Source: Rhodococcus marinonascens NBRC 14363 (GTDB taxonomy: Bacteria; Actinomycetota; Actinomycetes; Mycobacteriales; Mycobacteriaceae). Taken from it: DNA of 64,000 nucleotides. The notes below the pieces were generated by a model. That model saw only the letters and a list, made by a program, of their open reading frames with translations, did not search any database and was not told the origin of the DNA. Position numbers and translations under genes: made by a program. Of the stretch, positions 46,514 to 58,161 are shown one piece after another; position 1 is the first letter of the stretch, and each line of letters starts with the position of its first letter. The stretch is taken from contig NZ_BCXB01000016.1 of NCBI RefSeq assembly GCF_001894885.1, positions 61,814 through 125,813 of the forward strand. The letters are read 5' to 3'.

Positions 46514-47941
46514 TCAGCGACTTCGTCGCTCGCGCTTTTCCCTCACACGCACCGAGATGCGAACGGGGCTTCCGTCGAAGTTGAACTCCTCACGCAGGCG
46601 CCGCTCGAGGAATCGGCGGTAACCGGCCTCGAGGAACCCCGTGGTGAACAGCACGAACGTCGGCGGACGCGTGCCGGCCTGCGTGGCGAACATCACGCGG
46701 GGAAGTCGTCCACCACGCATCGGCGGCGGAGTTGCAGCTACGACTTCCTTGAGCCAGGTGTTGAGCCTGCCCGTGGGGATTCGCTTGTCCCAGGATTCCA
46801 GCGCGGTGTCGAGTGCCGGCACCAACTTCTGCACCGCACGCCCCGTCTGCGCCGAGATGTTGACGCGTTGCGCCCACGGCACCCGCACAAGATCACGGTC
46901 CACTTCACGATCGAGTTGCAGCCGACGGTCCTCGTCGACGAGATCCCACTTGTTGAACGCGATCACGAGGGACCGTCCGGTGTCAGCCACCATGCTGAGC
47001 ACGCGGAGGTCCTGCTCGGAGATCGGGTCTGACGCGTCGATCAAGAGAATCGCGACCTCAGCCGCCTCGATGGCGCTCTTCGTCCGCAGTGACGCATAGA
47101 ACTCGGCGCCGCTGGCGTGGCTGACTCGCTTCCGCAGACCTGCGGTGTCGACGAAACGCCACGGCCTACCACCGAGTTCCACGATGGAGTCGACGGGGTC
47201 GACCGTGGTGCCCGCGATGTCGTGCACCACCGAACGCTCATCGCCCGACAACTTGTTCAGCAGGCTTGACTTGCCGACGTTCGGCTTTCCAACCAGGGCC
47301 ACTCGTCGCGGTCCCCCACCGGGAATGCCTTCGCGCGGCGTCTCTGGGAGCGCTGCGAGGACCTCATCGAGGAGATCGCCGGTGCCGCGACCGTGCGTCG
47401 CACTCACCGAGTGCGGCTGCCCCAGACCCAGCGACCACAGCGCGGCCACCTCAGATTCGGTGCGGCCGTCGTCGACCTTGTTGGCCACCAACAGAACCGG
47501 GGTCTTGGACCGGCGCAGCACCTTGGCAACAGCCTCGTCCGTGGCCGTGGCACCAACCACTGCATCGACGACCAGGAGAATCGCATCCGCAGTCTGCATC
47601 GCGAGTTCCGCCTGACGGGCCACCGACTGCTGCAAGCCCTTGGCATCTGGTTCCCAACCGCCGGTGTCCTGTACGAGGAATCGGCGCCCACTCCAGTTCG
47701 CCTCGTAGGAGACACGGTCTCGGGTGACCCCGGGAATGTCCTCGACCACGGCTTCGCGGCGGCCGATGATCCGATTGACGAGAGTGGACTTACCGACATT
47801 CGGGCGGCCGACCACGGCGAGCGTGGGAACGGCGACATGCGAATCTCCGTCACCACCGTCCTCGAGGTCCAAGACCTCCCAATCAGATTCCTCACTCCAG
47901 GTTCCGTCGCCTACGAATTCGGTTGTGAATTGTTCGGTCAC
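46514..47941 (-). CDS. der: Ribosome biogenesis GTPase Der (EngA)
   Basis: Der is a double-GTPase needed for 50S subunit maturation. The 475-residue protein has two P-loops, GRPNVGKST at 45-53 and GKPNVGKSS at 218-226, with NKVD (154-157) and a later NKWD specificity motif, and a C-terminal KH-like domain ending in [18 protein letters not shown] 40-residue acidic N-terminal extension is typical of actinobacteria. Its start overlaps the cmk stop. Confidence 0.95.
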   Translation of the reverse strand: MTEQFTTEFVGDGTWSEESDWEVLDLEDGGDGDSHVAVPTLAVVGRPNVGKSTLVNRIIGRREAVVEDIPGVTRDRVSYEANWSGRRFLVQDTGGWEPDAKGLQQSVARQAELAMQTADAILLVVDAVVGATATDEAVAKVLRRSKTPVLLVANKVDDGRTESEVAALWSLGLGQPHSVSATHGRGTGDLLDEVLAALPETPREGIPGGGPRRVALVGKPNVGKSSLLNKLSGDERSVVHDIAGTTVDPVDSIVELGGRPWRFVDTAGLRKRVSHASGAEFYASLRTKSAIEAAEVAILLIDASDPISEQDLRVLSMVADTGRSLVIAFNKWDLVDEDRRLQLDREVDRDLVRVPWAQRVNISAQTGRAVQKLVPALDTALESWDKRIPTGRLNTWLKEVVAATPPPMRGGRLPRVMFATQAGTRPPTFVLFTTGFLEAGYRRFLERRLREEFNFDGSPVRISVRVREKRERRSR

Positions 47942-48627
47942 TGCCCTGCTCCAGTTCTCTCACTTACCACCAGCAGCAACCTGCCGATCACGTCGTCGAT
48001 TCCGAGTTCGCTGGTGTCGACCAGCGTGGAGTCGTCGGCCGGCCGCAGCGGCGACACGGCTCGCGTGGAATCCAGGTGGTCCCGACGTCGCACGTCGGCC
48101 AGTACGGCTGGATAGTCGTCGCCGCGTCCCTCCGCGCGATTCTGCATATTCCTGCGCTGAGCCCGAGCCTCCGCCGATGCGGTCAGGTAGATCTTCACGT
48201 CGGCATCCGGCAGCACGACGGTGCCGATGTCCCGACCCTCGACCACGATCCGCTCGGCCTCCCCCACGAGACGACGTTGCGCCTCGACGAGCAGTTCACG
48301 CACAGCCGAAACGGCGGAGACAGCCGAAACGGCGCCGGTCACCGCCTCACCACGGATCTCTTGCCCCACGTCCTCACCATCGAGCAACACCTGCTCACCC
48401 GCCGGATCCGTGGCGATCGACCACGGAAGACCGGCAGTCGCGTCGGCGATCGCGGCAGGATCGGCGAGATCCACGCCCTTGCGGAGCACGTGCAATGTCG
48501 CGACCCGGTACATCGCTCCGGTGTCCAGATAGCGAGCATCGAGTCGCTTCGCCAGTTGACGCGACACGCTCGACTTTCCGGTTCCGGACGGACCGTCCAT
48601 CGCCACGACCAACGAAGGCGAACTCAC
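47938..48627 (-). CDS. cmk: Cytidylate kinase
   Basis: Cmk phosphorylates CMP and dCMP. The 229-residue protein has the P-loop [12 protein letters not shown] at 11-22, [14 protein letters not shown] and [25 protein letters not shown] short Ala-Val-Ser repeat occurs near 108-118. It overlaps both der and rluB by 4 bp, the conserved actinobacterial rluB-cmk-der order. Confidence 0.95.
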   Translation of the reverse strand: MSSPSLVVAMDGPSGTGKSSVSRQLAKRLDARYLDTGAMYRVATLHVLRKGVDLADPAAIADATAGLPWSIATDPAGEQVLLDGEDVGQEIRGEAVTGAVSAVSAVSAVRELLVEAQRRLVGEAERIVVEGRDIGTVVLPDADVKIYLTASAEARAQRRNMQNRAEGRGDDYPAVLADVRRRDHLDSTRAVSPLRPADDSTLVDTSELGIDDVIGRLLLVVSERTGAGQ

Positions 48628-49709
48628 AGCCCCACCGCCCCATACAGCCCGCCGACCTCGCCTCGACCGAGTACTCGGAGGGTGCCGGGACGCTGATCGC
48701 CGAGGGCGACCGCGCCGATGTCCGTCCGGACGAGCCGGATCACCGGATGTCCCACTGCGTCGAACAGACGCCTCACGATGTGCTTGCGCCCCTCGTGGAG
48801 CGTCACACGAACGAGCGATTTGCCTTCGTTGATGTCGAGCAGCGTGAAGGTGTCGACCTTCGCTGGACCGTCGTCGAGATCCACACCCTCTTTGAGTTTC
48901 TTGCCGACCCCACGTTCGAGGGCGCCCGACACGGTGGCCAGGTACGTCTTCGACACCTCGAATGACGGGTGCATAAGCCGGTGCGCCAGATCACCGTCGT
49001 TGGTGAGTAGCAAAAGCCCTTCGGTGTCGGCGTCCAGACGACCGACATGGAACAAGCGCTGCCCTGCAGAGACCCGCTCGGAGACGATGTCACCGACGCA
49101 CGGACGACCCAGATCGTCCGACATCGTCGACTGCCAGCCCCTGGGCTTGTTCAGTGCCAGGTGCACCAGATCCTTCTGGACGACGACCCGAACGCCGTCC
49201 ACACGGACCACCGCGTTCTCGGGATCGATGCGCAACCCCTGCTCGAGGACGATGCGCCCGTCGACCTCGACCCGGCCCTGGGAAATCAGCTCCTCGCCGG
49301 CACGACGCGAAGCGACTCCGGCCTGGGCCAGAACCTTCTGCAACCGCATTCCGTCGCCTTGAGGGGGACCTGAGGGCCGATCCGCGTCGGCATACTGATG
49401 GCGGGCCGGTTTGGCGTTGCTGATCTTCGGCGCCTGGGCCTGGGCGCGCTGCGGCTTGGCCGACTTGGGCTTGCCACGCTTGTTCTTGGCGGCCGCCGCG
49501 TCGGGCCTGCCGGGCTTGTTCTTGGTGGCCGCCGCGTCGGGCTTGCTCCGCGCGATGTCCGACCGGGTCGACCGCTCAGCGGGTTCCGACCGGTCGGTAC
49601 GCCTAGCGGGTTCCGACCGATCCGTGCGATTGGCGGTCTTCGACTTGATCGGGCGCTGCTTCATGTTTTTGCGATCCGGTGTGCCATCTCGGCGAGCGGG
49701 TTTCTTCAC
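48624..49709 (-). CDS. rluB: 23S rRNA pseudouridine synthase RluB-type with long basic N-terminus
   Basis: The catalytic part has an S4 RNA-binding domain at about 120-165 ([22 protein letters not shown]) and the pseudouridine synthase core with [13 protein letters not shown] (catalytic D226) and [19 protein letters not shown]. The first about 115 residues are a Lys/Arg/Ala-rich tail with internal repeats ([18 protein letters not shown] and [26 protein letters not shown]). Such tails are common but variable in actinobacteria and probably disordered. Confidence 0.9.
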   Translation of the reverse strand: MKKPARRDGTPDRKNMKQRPIKSKTANRTDRSEPARRTDRSEPAERSTRSDIARSKPDAAATKNKPGRPDAAAAKNKRGKPKSAKPQRAQAQAPKISNAKPARHQYADADRPSGPPQGDGMRLQKVLAQAGVASRRAGEELISQGRVEVDGRIVLEQGLRIDPENAVVRVDGVRVVVQKDLVHLALNKPRGWQSTMSDDLGRPCVGDIVSERVSAGQRLFHVGRLDADTEGLLLLTNDGDLAHRLMHPSFEVSKTYLATVSGALERGVGKKLKEGVDLDDGPAKVDTFTLLDINEGKSLVRVTLHEGRKHIVRRLFDAVGHPVIRLVRTDIGAVALGDQRPGTLRVLGRGEVGGLYGAVGL

Positions 49710-49726
49710 TTTTTTTACAATCCCTG

Positions 49727-50416
49727 TCAGTCTTCGATGTCCAGCCCGGTGTCCAACTCTGCTGTGGATGCCGTAGCTCTATTCATTCTCGCAAATCGTG
49801 GATCAGATTCCACACTGTCGCTGATGTCATCTATCAAATCCACGTCCGGCAACAACGGAGCCAGGGCCGGCAGATCGGCGTGAGACGCCAAACCAAGCCG
49901 TTCCAGGAAGAGTTCCGTCGTCGAATACTGCGTGGCGTTGGTATCGGGGTCGATGCCTGCTTCGGCGATCAATCCGCGAGCGAGAAGTGTGCGCACCACA
50001 CCATCCACGTTGACGCCGCGCACCGCACTGATCCGTGCACGGGTCAATGGTTGACGGTATGCCACCACCGCCAGAGTCTCCAAAGCAGCTCTCGTCAGTT
50101 TCGAGCGCGCGCCGTCGAGCAGGAGTCGCTCGACATAGGGCGCGTAAGCGGTCCGTGTGTAGAGACGCCAACCGTCACCGGCATATCGGAGATCGATCCC
50201 ACTCCCGCGGGCGGTGAGACCCGAGGACATGCGGTTCAGTGATTCGGTGATGCGCTTCACAGGGGCGCCGGTCGCGGAGGCGAGTTGCTCGACCCCTGCC
50301 GGGGAGTCGACGATCAACAGCAGCGACTCGAGAATTGCTTCGAGTTCGGTGTCCGAGAGTTCGGCTTCGAAATCACAGCCATCCTCCTCCGACTCATCGA
50401 ACGCGGCCGAACTCAT
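49727..50416 (-). CDS. scpB: Segregation and condensation protein B
   Basis: ScpB with ScpA and SMC condenses chromosomes. The 229-residue protein has two winged-helix domains: LESLLLIVDSPAGVEQLASATG and LTRAALETLAVVAYRQPLTRARISAVRGVNVDGVVRTLL. ATG 50416 overlaps the scpA stop by 4 bp; the upstream open frame to 50575 lies inside scpA. Confidence 0.93.
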   Translation of the reverse strand: MSSAAFDESEEDGCDFEAELSDTELEAILESLLLIVDSPAGVEQLASATGAPVKRITESLNRMSSGLTARGSGIDLRYAGDGWRLYTRTAYAPYVERLLLDGARSKLTRAALETLAVVAYRQPLTRARISAVRGVNVDGVVRTLLARGLIAEAGIDPDTNATQYSTTELFLERLGLASHADLPALAPLLPDVDLIDDISDSVESDPRFARMNRATASTAELDTGLDIED

Positions 50417-51291
50417 CCGTAATCCTCCTCGGTCACCGGAGCGTTCGCACCCTCTCCGGTCCAGCTCACCAACAACTCTCCCAGAGGCTCGGGCTGCTCG
50501 AACAGCACGAACTGATCTCGATACAGCTCGAGCAATGCCAGGAATCTTGCCACGATTTCGACGGTCACCTCGCATTCCGAGACGAGGTCACCGAAGCTGG
50601 CCCAGTCGCCCACGCCACGCTCTCGCAGTAGTTCCATCATCCGCGCCGCCTGCTCAGGGACCGACACGGCCTGCACGTGCAGGTGATCCAAACTCACAGA
50701 CGGCTTCGACCGGGGTGTGAACACCGTTGCGGCGATCTCGGAGAACCGCTGCGGGTCGACCCCGAGTAGCACTTCCGGCAGTAGCTGCGTGAACTCGTCC
50801 TCCAAGGCCACCGAACGCGGATACCGGCGCAACGCGGCAGCCTCGAGTTCGCCGAACAGTTGTGCTACCTGTTTGTATGCGCGGTACTGGAGCAGCCGGG
50901 CGAACAGCAGGTCGCGTGCCTCGAGCAGGGCGAGATCCTCCGCGTCCTCCACTTGCCCTGACGGGAGCAGACGAGCGGCCTTCAGGTCTAGCAGTGTCGC
51001 TGCAACCACCAGGAACTCAGTGGTCTGGTCCAGCCCCATTTCGGTGCCGAGCGTCCGGGTGTAGGAGATGAAATCGTCCGTCACCTGGTGCAGCGCGATC
51101 TCCGTGACGTCCAGCTTCCGCTGGTTGATCAGTGTGAGGAGCAGGTCGAACGGTCCCTCGAAGTTCAGCAGGGCGACTCGGAACCCGCGCTTGGCAGGAG
51201 ACTCCTGCTGATCGGGCGGGTCCACAATATCAACGGGCATGAGCGGGTCGTCGGTCTGCGGTGGTGCCGGAATGTCCTGCGTGTACACCAC
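50413..51291 (-). CDS. scpA: Segregation and condensation protein A
   Basis: The 292-residue kleisin has the signature FEGPFDLLLTLINQRKLDVTEIALHQVTDDFI near the N-terminus and a C-terminal winged helix (FLALLELYRDQFVLFEQ). It starts 1 bp after the parA stop and overlaps scpB, forming a parA-scpA-scpB operon. Confidence 0.93.
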   Translation of the reverse strand: MVYTQDIPAPPQTDDPLMPVDIVDPPDQQESPAKRGFRVALLNFEGPFDLLLTLINQRKLDVTEIALHQVTDDFISYTRTLGTEMGLDQTTEFLVVAATLLDLKAARLLPSGQVEDAEDLALLEARDLLFARLLQYRAYKQVAQLFGELEAAALRRYPRSVALEDEFTQLLPEVLLGVDPQRFSEIAATVFTPRSKPSVSLDHLHVQAVSVPEQAARMMELLRERGVGDWASFGDLVSECEVTVEIVARFLALLELYRDQFVLFEQPEPLGELLVSWTGEGANAPVTEEDYG

Positions 51292-52311
51292 TTACCGGCC
51301 GGACCGATGGATGACCTCGCGAGCCAGCGCACGATACGCCTCGGCACCGGTCGATTTCGGTGCCCAAGTGGTGATCGGTTCTCCTGCGACGGAAGTCTCC
51401 GGGAACCGGACCGTTCGGTTGATCACCGTGTCGTAGACGGTATCGCCGAACACCTCTACCACGCGCTCCATCACCTCGCGGGCGTGCAGGGTCCGTGAGT
51501 CGAACATCGTCACGACGATGCCGGCGAGTTCGAGTCGGGGGTTCAATCGGTCGTGGACCTTCTCGACCGTGTCGTTGAGCAACGCGAGGCCTCGCAAGCT
51601 GAAGTACTCGCATTCCATCGGGATGATCACCGAGTCCGCGCAGGCCAGCGCATTGACCGTGAGCAAACCGAGGGACGGCTGACAATCGATCAGGACGTAA
51701 TCGTATCGATCGAGTACGGAGTGCAGCACCCGCCCGAGTGTCTGCTCCCGACCGACCTCGGTAACCAGTTGGATCTCTGCCGCCGACAGGTCGATGTTGC
51801 TGGGCAGAAGGTCCAGTCCTTCGACCCTCGTCCTCATCAGCACATCGTCGATCGACACGCGCGGTTCGACGAGGAGGTTGTGGACGGTCAACTCGAGGTC
51901 GTGGTGTGCCACCCCGAGACCTGCGGACAGTGCGCCCTGCGGATCGAGGTCGACCAGCAACACTCGACGACCGCATTCGGCGAGTGCGGCACCTAGGTTG
52001 ATGGTCGACGTCGTCTTCCCCACGCCACCCTTCTGGTTGCACATTGCGATAATCTTGGCCGGTCCGTGAGAAAGCAACGGGGTCGGTTCCGGCACCTCAC
52101 GCGTTGGTCGACCCGTAGGCCCCAGGGCAGTGGGTTCTACCGCCACGCGTTCTACCGTCACGTCTTCATCGAGCAAGGCAGCGGTGCCGACTTGCTGCAC
52201 GCCGAACATGTCGCACCCCGATTGCGGATGCCCGGACTCCGCCGCTGGCGGCTGCGGTGTCACCACGGTCCGATAGTCTCCTGTTCTTTCGATGTTCGCT
52301 GCCGATCTCAC
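51292..52311 (-). CDS. ParA/Soj-family ATPase
   Basis: The 339-residue protein has a deviant Walker A KGGVGKT at 94-100, VLLVDLDPQGALS and DYVLIDCQPSLGLLTVNAL. The first about 85 residues are a probably flexible extension. It is the Rv1708-type orphan ParA next to scpAB rather than the origin-proximal ParA. The exact start is uncertain. Confidence 0.9.
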   Translation of the reverse strand: MRSAANIERTGDYRTVVTPQPPAAESGHPQSGCDMFGVQQVGTAALLDEDVTVERVAVEPTALGPTGRPTREVPEPTPLLSHGPAKIIAMCNQKGGVGKTTSTINLGAALAECGRRVLLVDLDPQGALSAGLGVAHHDLELTVHNLLVEPRVSIDDVLMRTRVEGLDLLPSNIDLSAAEIQLVTEVGREQTLGRVLHSVLDRYDYVLIDCQPSLGLLTVNALACADSVIIPMECEYFSLRGLALLNDTVEKVHDRLNPRLELAGIVVTMFDSRTLHAREVMERVVEVFGDTVYDTVINRTVRFPETSVAGEPITTWAPKSTGAEAYRALAREVIHRSGR

Positions 52312-52368
52312 ATCGTTATACGAACGCTACCGCCTCGTGCCGTGAATCTCCCCCCGACACGCCCCCTC

Positions 52369-53316
52369 TCACCGCGCGCGAGGATGCGCCTGTGCCCAGA
52401 CTTCGCGGAGCGCACCGACCGTCACCAGCGTATATATCTGGGTGGTCGTAACAGAGGCATGTCCCAACAACTCCTGGACGACCCGCACGTCAGCTCCCCC
52501 GTCCAGCAGGTGAGTCGCAAACGAGTGTCGGAGCGTGTGCGGCGACACTGCGGCGGTGATCCCCGCCGCAACGGCAGCGTCCTGCAGCACCTTCCATCCA
52601 CTCTGCCTGGACAGTCGTCCACCACGGACGTTGAGGAACAGTGCCGGCGTTCCTCGTGACATCAAGGCGGGACGGCCCCGGATCAGGTAGGCGTCCAGAG
52701 ATTCGATGGCGGGCCGCCCCACAGGCACTACTCGTTGTTTGCCGCCCTTCCCGCGCAGCAGCACCGACCGAGCCTCGGTGTCGACATCGTCGACGTCGAG
52801 TCCGACGGCCTCGGAGATGCGAGCGCCCGTCGAGTACAGCAACTCCAAGAGGGCGCGATCGCGGACGGCGCGGGGGCCGTCCGCCGGCCCCCCACCACCG
52901 ACTGCCTGCAGCAGCGACAGCACCTCGCCCACAGGCAGTGATGAGGGAAGCCGCTTGGCCGGCGCGGGCGGCCGGACCCCGCGTGCCACGTCGACGGCGA
53001 CCAATCCGTCGGCAGCGGCGAACCGGTGAAAGCCCCGCACAGCGATCAAGGCGCGGGCGGCTGAACTCGCGGCCAGCGCAGGATGGTCGTGGGCGGGGTC
53101 GCCGGTCCGCAACATGATCACGAAATCACTGACGTCCTCTTCACGAATCCGGCCCATATCGGCGATTCCACGATCCGCGAGGAACTGCTGGTACCGGTCG
53201 AGGTCGCGCCGGTACGAACCGAGGGTGTTGCGGGCCGCTCCGCGCTCGACGGCCATGTGATCGAGGTACGAATTCACCTGCCGCGCAATCACGACGTCAC
53301 ACCTACTCAGCTCCAT
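52369..53316 (-). CDS. xerD: Tyrosine recombinase XerD
   Basis: XerD with XerC resolves chromosome dimers at dif. The 315-residue protein has the full catalytic set: R166 (TGARISE), K190 (RGKGGKQR), H260 and R263 ([12 protein letters not shown]), H286 (LLGHASV) and nucleophile Y295. ATG 53316 overlaps the Nudix stop by 14 bp; the longer frame to 53388 would overlap more. Confidence 0.93.
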   Translation of the reverse strand: MELSRCDVVIARQVNSYLDHMAVERGAARNTLGSYRRDLDRYQQFLADRGIADMGRIREEDVSDFVIMLRTGDPAHDHPALAASSAARALIAVRGFHRFAAADGLVAVDVARGVRPPAPAKRLPSSLPVGEVLSLLQAVGGGGPADGPRAVRDRALLELLYSTGARISEAVGLDVDDVDTEARSVLLRGKGGKQRVVPVGRPAIESLDAYLIRGRPALMSRGTPALFLNVRGGRLSRQSGWKVLQDAAVAAGITAAVSPHTLRHSFATHLLDGGADVRVVQELLGHASVTTTQIYTLVTVGALREVWAQAHPRAR

Positions 53317-53965
53317 CCCCGGCAGCGCGCGAGCGACTCCTCTCGCTGAACCTCTTGGGTCGATCGATCCAGGGCGCATTCTCGTCACGGAACTCGAGTG
53401 CGGTGCCGGCGTAGGAGCGGACGGCCGCCAGGGCCATCACGCCCGACACCGCGGTGGCGTTGACGATCTCCCCGCTCAGCGCCATCGACACCACCTCGTC
53501 GAGCGGTATCCGCTTGATATCGAGGTCGGCCTCCTCGTCCTCCGGGTCCGGTCGATCCACGTCGTAGAGATCTTGGGCGAGAAACACCCGCACCGACTCG
53601 TCCGTAAACCCGGGTGAGAGAACGACGTCCACGACAACCGACCAGCGATGGGCACCGAGTCCGACCTCCTCCGCAAGTTCCCGCCGGGCCGCCTCGACCG
53701 GGTCCTCCCCTGGCTCGTCGAGTAGCCCCGCCGGAATCTCCCACAACCGGTGCCCCACCGGGTGCCGGTACTGGTGAATGAGGACGAGCCGGTCTTCCTC
53801 ATCGAGCGCCAGGACAGCGACGGCACCCAGATGCTCGACGACTTCACGTTCGGCCGTTCGGCCGTTCGGCATCGCTACGTGATCCACCCGAAGTGCGAGG
53901 ATCGCCCCGCTGTAGACGGTGCGCGAGTCGAGCGTGGCGAATTGGTGCCGGCCGCGGTCGGGCAT
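53303..53965 (-). CDS. Nudix hydrolase, ADP-ribose pyrophosphatase type
   Basis: The 220-residue protein has [18 protein letters not shown] before a Nudix box at 80-102 (G80, E86, R95-E96, E99-E100), the pattern of ADP-ribose pyrophosphatases; it corresponds to Rv1700. It lies 9 bp after the pyrG stop and overlaps xerD. Confidence 0.93.
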   Translation of the reverse strand: MPDRGRHQFATLDSRTVYSGAILALRVDHVAMPNGRTAEREVVEHLGAVAVLALDEEDRLVLIHQYRHPVGHRLWEIPAGLLDEPGEDPVEAARRELAEEVGLGAHRWSVVVDVVLSPGFTDESVRVFLAQDLYDVDRPDPEDEEADLDIKRIPLDEVVSMALSGEIVNATAVSGVMALAAVRSYAGTALEFRDENAPWIDRPKRFSERSRSRAAGDGAE

Positions 53966-53974
53966 ATTCTCGCC

Positions 53975-55852
<1,878 letters not shown>

Positions 55853-55919
55853 TCACGGTAACACCTCTGCGGATGTCCGGAAACAACGCGCTGAGATTGA
55901 CCGACCCGTGTGACGAGCG

Positions 55920-56870
55920 CTACGACGGCGCTGCCGCCACTGTGATACCACCGGCACCTGGTCCCGTTCCATACCGGCCGGCACCGCCGGCGAGTTGTTC
56001 CTGCAGCGCGAGTGGAATGGTGATCTTCCCCGCTTCACGGTCGATGTTGTCGATCGTCGTCAGTGCTGCCGACAGCGCGGCGTCCGCTCGGGCCACGGCG
56101 ACCGCCCCGTTACCCTGCGCCGAGCCGGAACGTCCGGCAAGTACGGCGCCGCCGCCGCGAGCATCGAATGCACCCGCGAACCGGGCCACCACCGCGCCAC
56201 GGTTGCCACCGACGCCCTCGTTCGCGCCGTGATTTCCGGTCAGCACCACCGCAAGCTCTGCCGGCTGGACTGCGCCATCCTCGTAGCTGATGAATCCCGC
56301 TCCGCGCAGTGTCTGGAGGGCCAGCGCCATCTCTTCGGCCGAACTCTGCGGCGTACCGGTTCCCTTGTCGAGTAAGAGCACCGATCCGAGCAGGTCACCC
56401 GCTAGGCTGCCCTGGTCGATGGCACCTGTTCTCAGCGTGACACCGGCCGGGATCACGTTGTTGACCACCGTCCGCAAACGGTCACCGCCTGTGGCGTCCA
56501 CAAACGCATCCGTCAGCGACACCCGACCGGTCACCGACCCGCCCGCTGCCGCAACAATTCGATTGATTCCGTCGAGGTCCGCGGGGTCGGCGTCCGGAGT
56601 CGTCACGACCATGACGGTTCGCTGCGCGAGCGAATCGACCACAACTCGGCCACCCACCGCTGAATCGAACCCGTCCGCCGAATTCAACTGCTCGGTCAGT
56701 TGATTGTTGCGTTCGTTCGCCTTCTCAATGTCGGTCTGCAATCCCGCCTTGTCGTCACGCAGTCCCGACACTAGGCCGCTCGACAACAGACCGGATCCCA
56801 TCACCACGCCGATCGCCAGGGCCAGAAAGATCGCCGCAATGGACACGGCATGTTGACGCCGAGAAATCAC
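55920..56870 (-). CDS. mctB: Copper transporter MctB
   Basis: MctB (Rv1698) is a mycobacterial outer-membrane-linked protein implicated in copper efflux. The 316-residue product has an N-terminal membrane helix (IAAIFLALAIGVVMGSGLL), a coiled coil at about 38-65 and a mature domain with VVTTPDADPADLDGINRIV and VLTGNHGANEGVGG. GTG 56870 overlaps the steA stop by 4 bp. Confidence 0.9.
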   Translation of the reverse strand: MISRRQHAVSIAAIFLALAIGVVMGSGLLSSGLVSGLRDDKAGLQTDIEKANERNNQLTEQLNSADGFDSAVGGRVVVDSLAQRTVMVVTTPDADPADLDGINRIVAAAGGSVTGRVSLTDAFVDATGGDRLRTVVNNVIPAGVTLRTGAIDQGSLAGDLLGSVLLLDKGTGTPQSSAEEMALALQTLRGAGFISYEDGAVQPAELAVVLTGNHGANEGVGGNRGAVVARFAGAFDARGGGAVLAGRSGSAQGNGAVAVARADAALSAALTTIDNIDREAGKITIPLALQEQLAGGAGRYGTGPGAGGITVAAAPS

Positions 56871-58051
56871 TTGAAGAGTCCCTGAACCCACAATGCGAAG
56901 CTGTTCCAGGTTGCGCCAGCCCAGTCCAGAGCCTCGCCGCCTACGTTCGATACCACCAGAGCGACGATCACCGCCACCAACGCCGCCAGGACCAGCAGCG
57001 CGATGGCGCCACCCGAAACCCGACTCCGGTACAGGGTCGCCATTGCCTTGGCATCCACCAATTTCGGCCCGACTTTCAGTCGGGTCATGAAGGCCGAAGG
57101 GTTGATGTCGCGGCGACCACGGTCGAAGAACTCGTCGAGCGACACGGTGCTGCCGACAGTGACTATCAACGATGCCCCGTGGTGATCGGCCAGCAGCAAC
57201 GCCAGGTCGGACGGGGATCCGGACGCGGGGAAGGTCATCGCCCCGATGCCTAGGTCCTGGATGCGGGACAAGCCAGGCGCGTGCCCGTCCTGATCGGCGG
57301 GCAGGACCACCTCAGCGCCCGACTTCAAAGTGTCGCTGGAAATGCCCTCGGGATCACCCACAATGAGATCGGGGCGATATCCGGCAGATTTCAGGACATC
57401 AGCGCCGGCCCCGACGCCGATGAGGATCGGTGAGTACTCCTTGATGAACGGCTTGAGGTTCTTGAGATCGGACGCGTGGTCCGGTCCGTCCGACACGATC
57501 ACAACATGCCGTTCCTTCATGTCGACGTCGACGTCCGGGACCCCTACCCCATCGATCAACAACGGGCTTTCGGTGCGGATGAACTCGATGGTGTTACCCG
57601 AGAACGCCTCGAGGTGGTCGACCAAGCCGGTCTTCGCCTCGATCATCCGATCGGAAATCTCCGCCTCGGTCTGTTCGTCACCCTTTGCGATGCGCCGCTC
57701 CCCGGAGTAGACACCTCCCTCGTGGACGCGGACCTTGCTGCCGTCCTTGATGCTCTTGAAGACCTCGGTGCCCGCCGAATCCACCAACAGGATCCCGTTG
57801 GAGACGATCACCTCCGGCCCCAGATTGGGATAGCGCCCCGAGATCGAGGGCGATGCATTGATGACAGCGAGAACGCCGGCCTTCACCAAGGCGTCCGCAG
57901 TACCTCGATCAAGATCCAACTCGTCGACGACGACGACGTCACCCGGCCCTACACGGCGCAGCAACTTGGCCGTGTTGCGATCCACCCTGGCGATGCCGCT
58001 GACCCCCGGCAAAGTTTGGGTGTTACGTGAGCGCAGTGCGGGCAGCTTCAT
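56867..58051 (-). CDS. steA: Cytokinetic ring protein SteA
   Basis: SteA works with SteB at the division septum in corynebacteria. The 394-residue protein has PGVSGIARVDRNTAKLLRRVGPGDVVVVDE, GAGADVLKSAGYRPDLIVGDPEGIS (thiamin-pyrophosphokinase-like fold) and a C-terminal membrane helix (about 350-375). ATG 58051 gives the conserved start; the frame is open to 58117. It is coupled to mctB, as Rv1697-Rv1698. Confidence 0.9.
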   Translation of the reverse strand: MKLPALRSRNTQTLPGVSGIARVDRNTAKLLRRVGPGDVVVVDELDLDRGTADALVKAGVLAVINASPSISGRYPNLGPEVIVSNGILLVDSAGTEVFKSIKDGSKVRVHEGGVYSGERRIAKGDEQTEAEISDRMIEAKTGLVDHLEAFSGNTIEFIRTESPLLIDGVGVPDVDVDMKERHVVIVSDGPDHASDLKNLKPFIKEYSPILIGVGAGADVLKSAGYRPDLIVGDPEGISSDTLKSGAEVVLPADQDGHAPGLSRIQDLGIGAMTFPASGSPSDLALLLADHHGASLIVTVGSTVSLDEFFDRGRRDINPSAFMTRLKVGPKLVDAKAMATLYRSRVSGGAIALLVLAALVAVIVALVVSNVGGEALDWAGATWNSFALWVQGLFK

Positions 58052-58161
58052 GGCTTCGATGATGGACCGGATTCCGCTCCTACCTGTGGAGGCGCGCCGA
58101 ACCGTCGAGCACATCAATCACTGCCTTACCGCCGCAGGCGACCGTTGATCCGGCGACCCGG

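Noticed and set aside
48290..48335. Short repeat in cmk as a regulatory element
   Set aside because: It simply encodes an Ala-Val-Ser microrepeat inside the protein and keeps frame.
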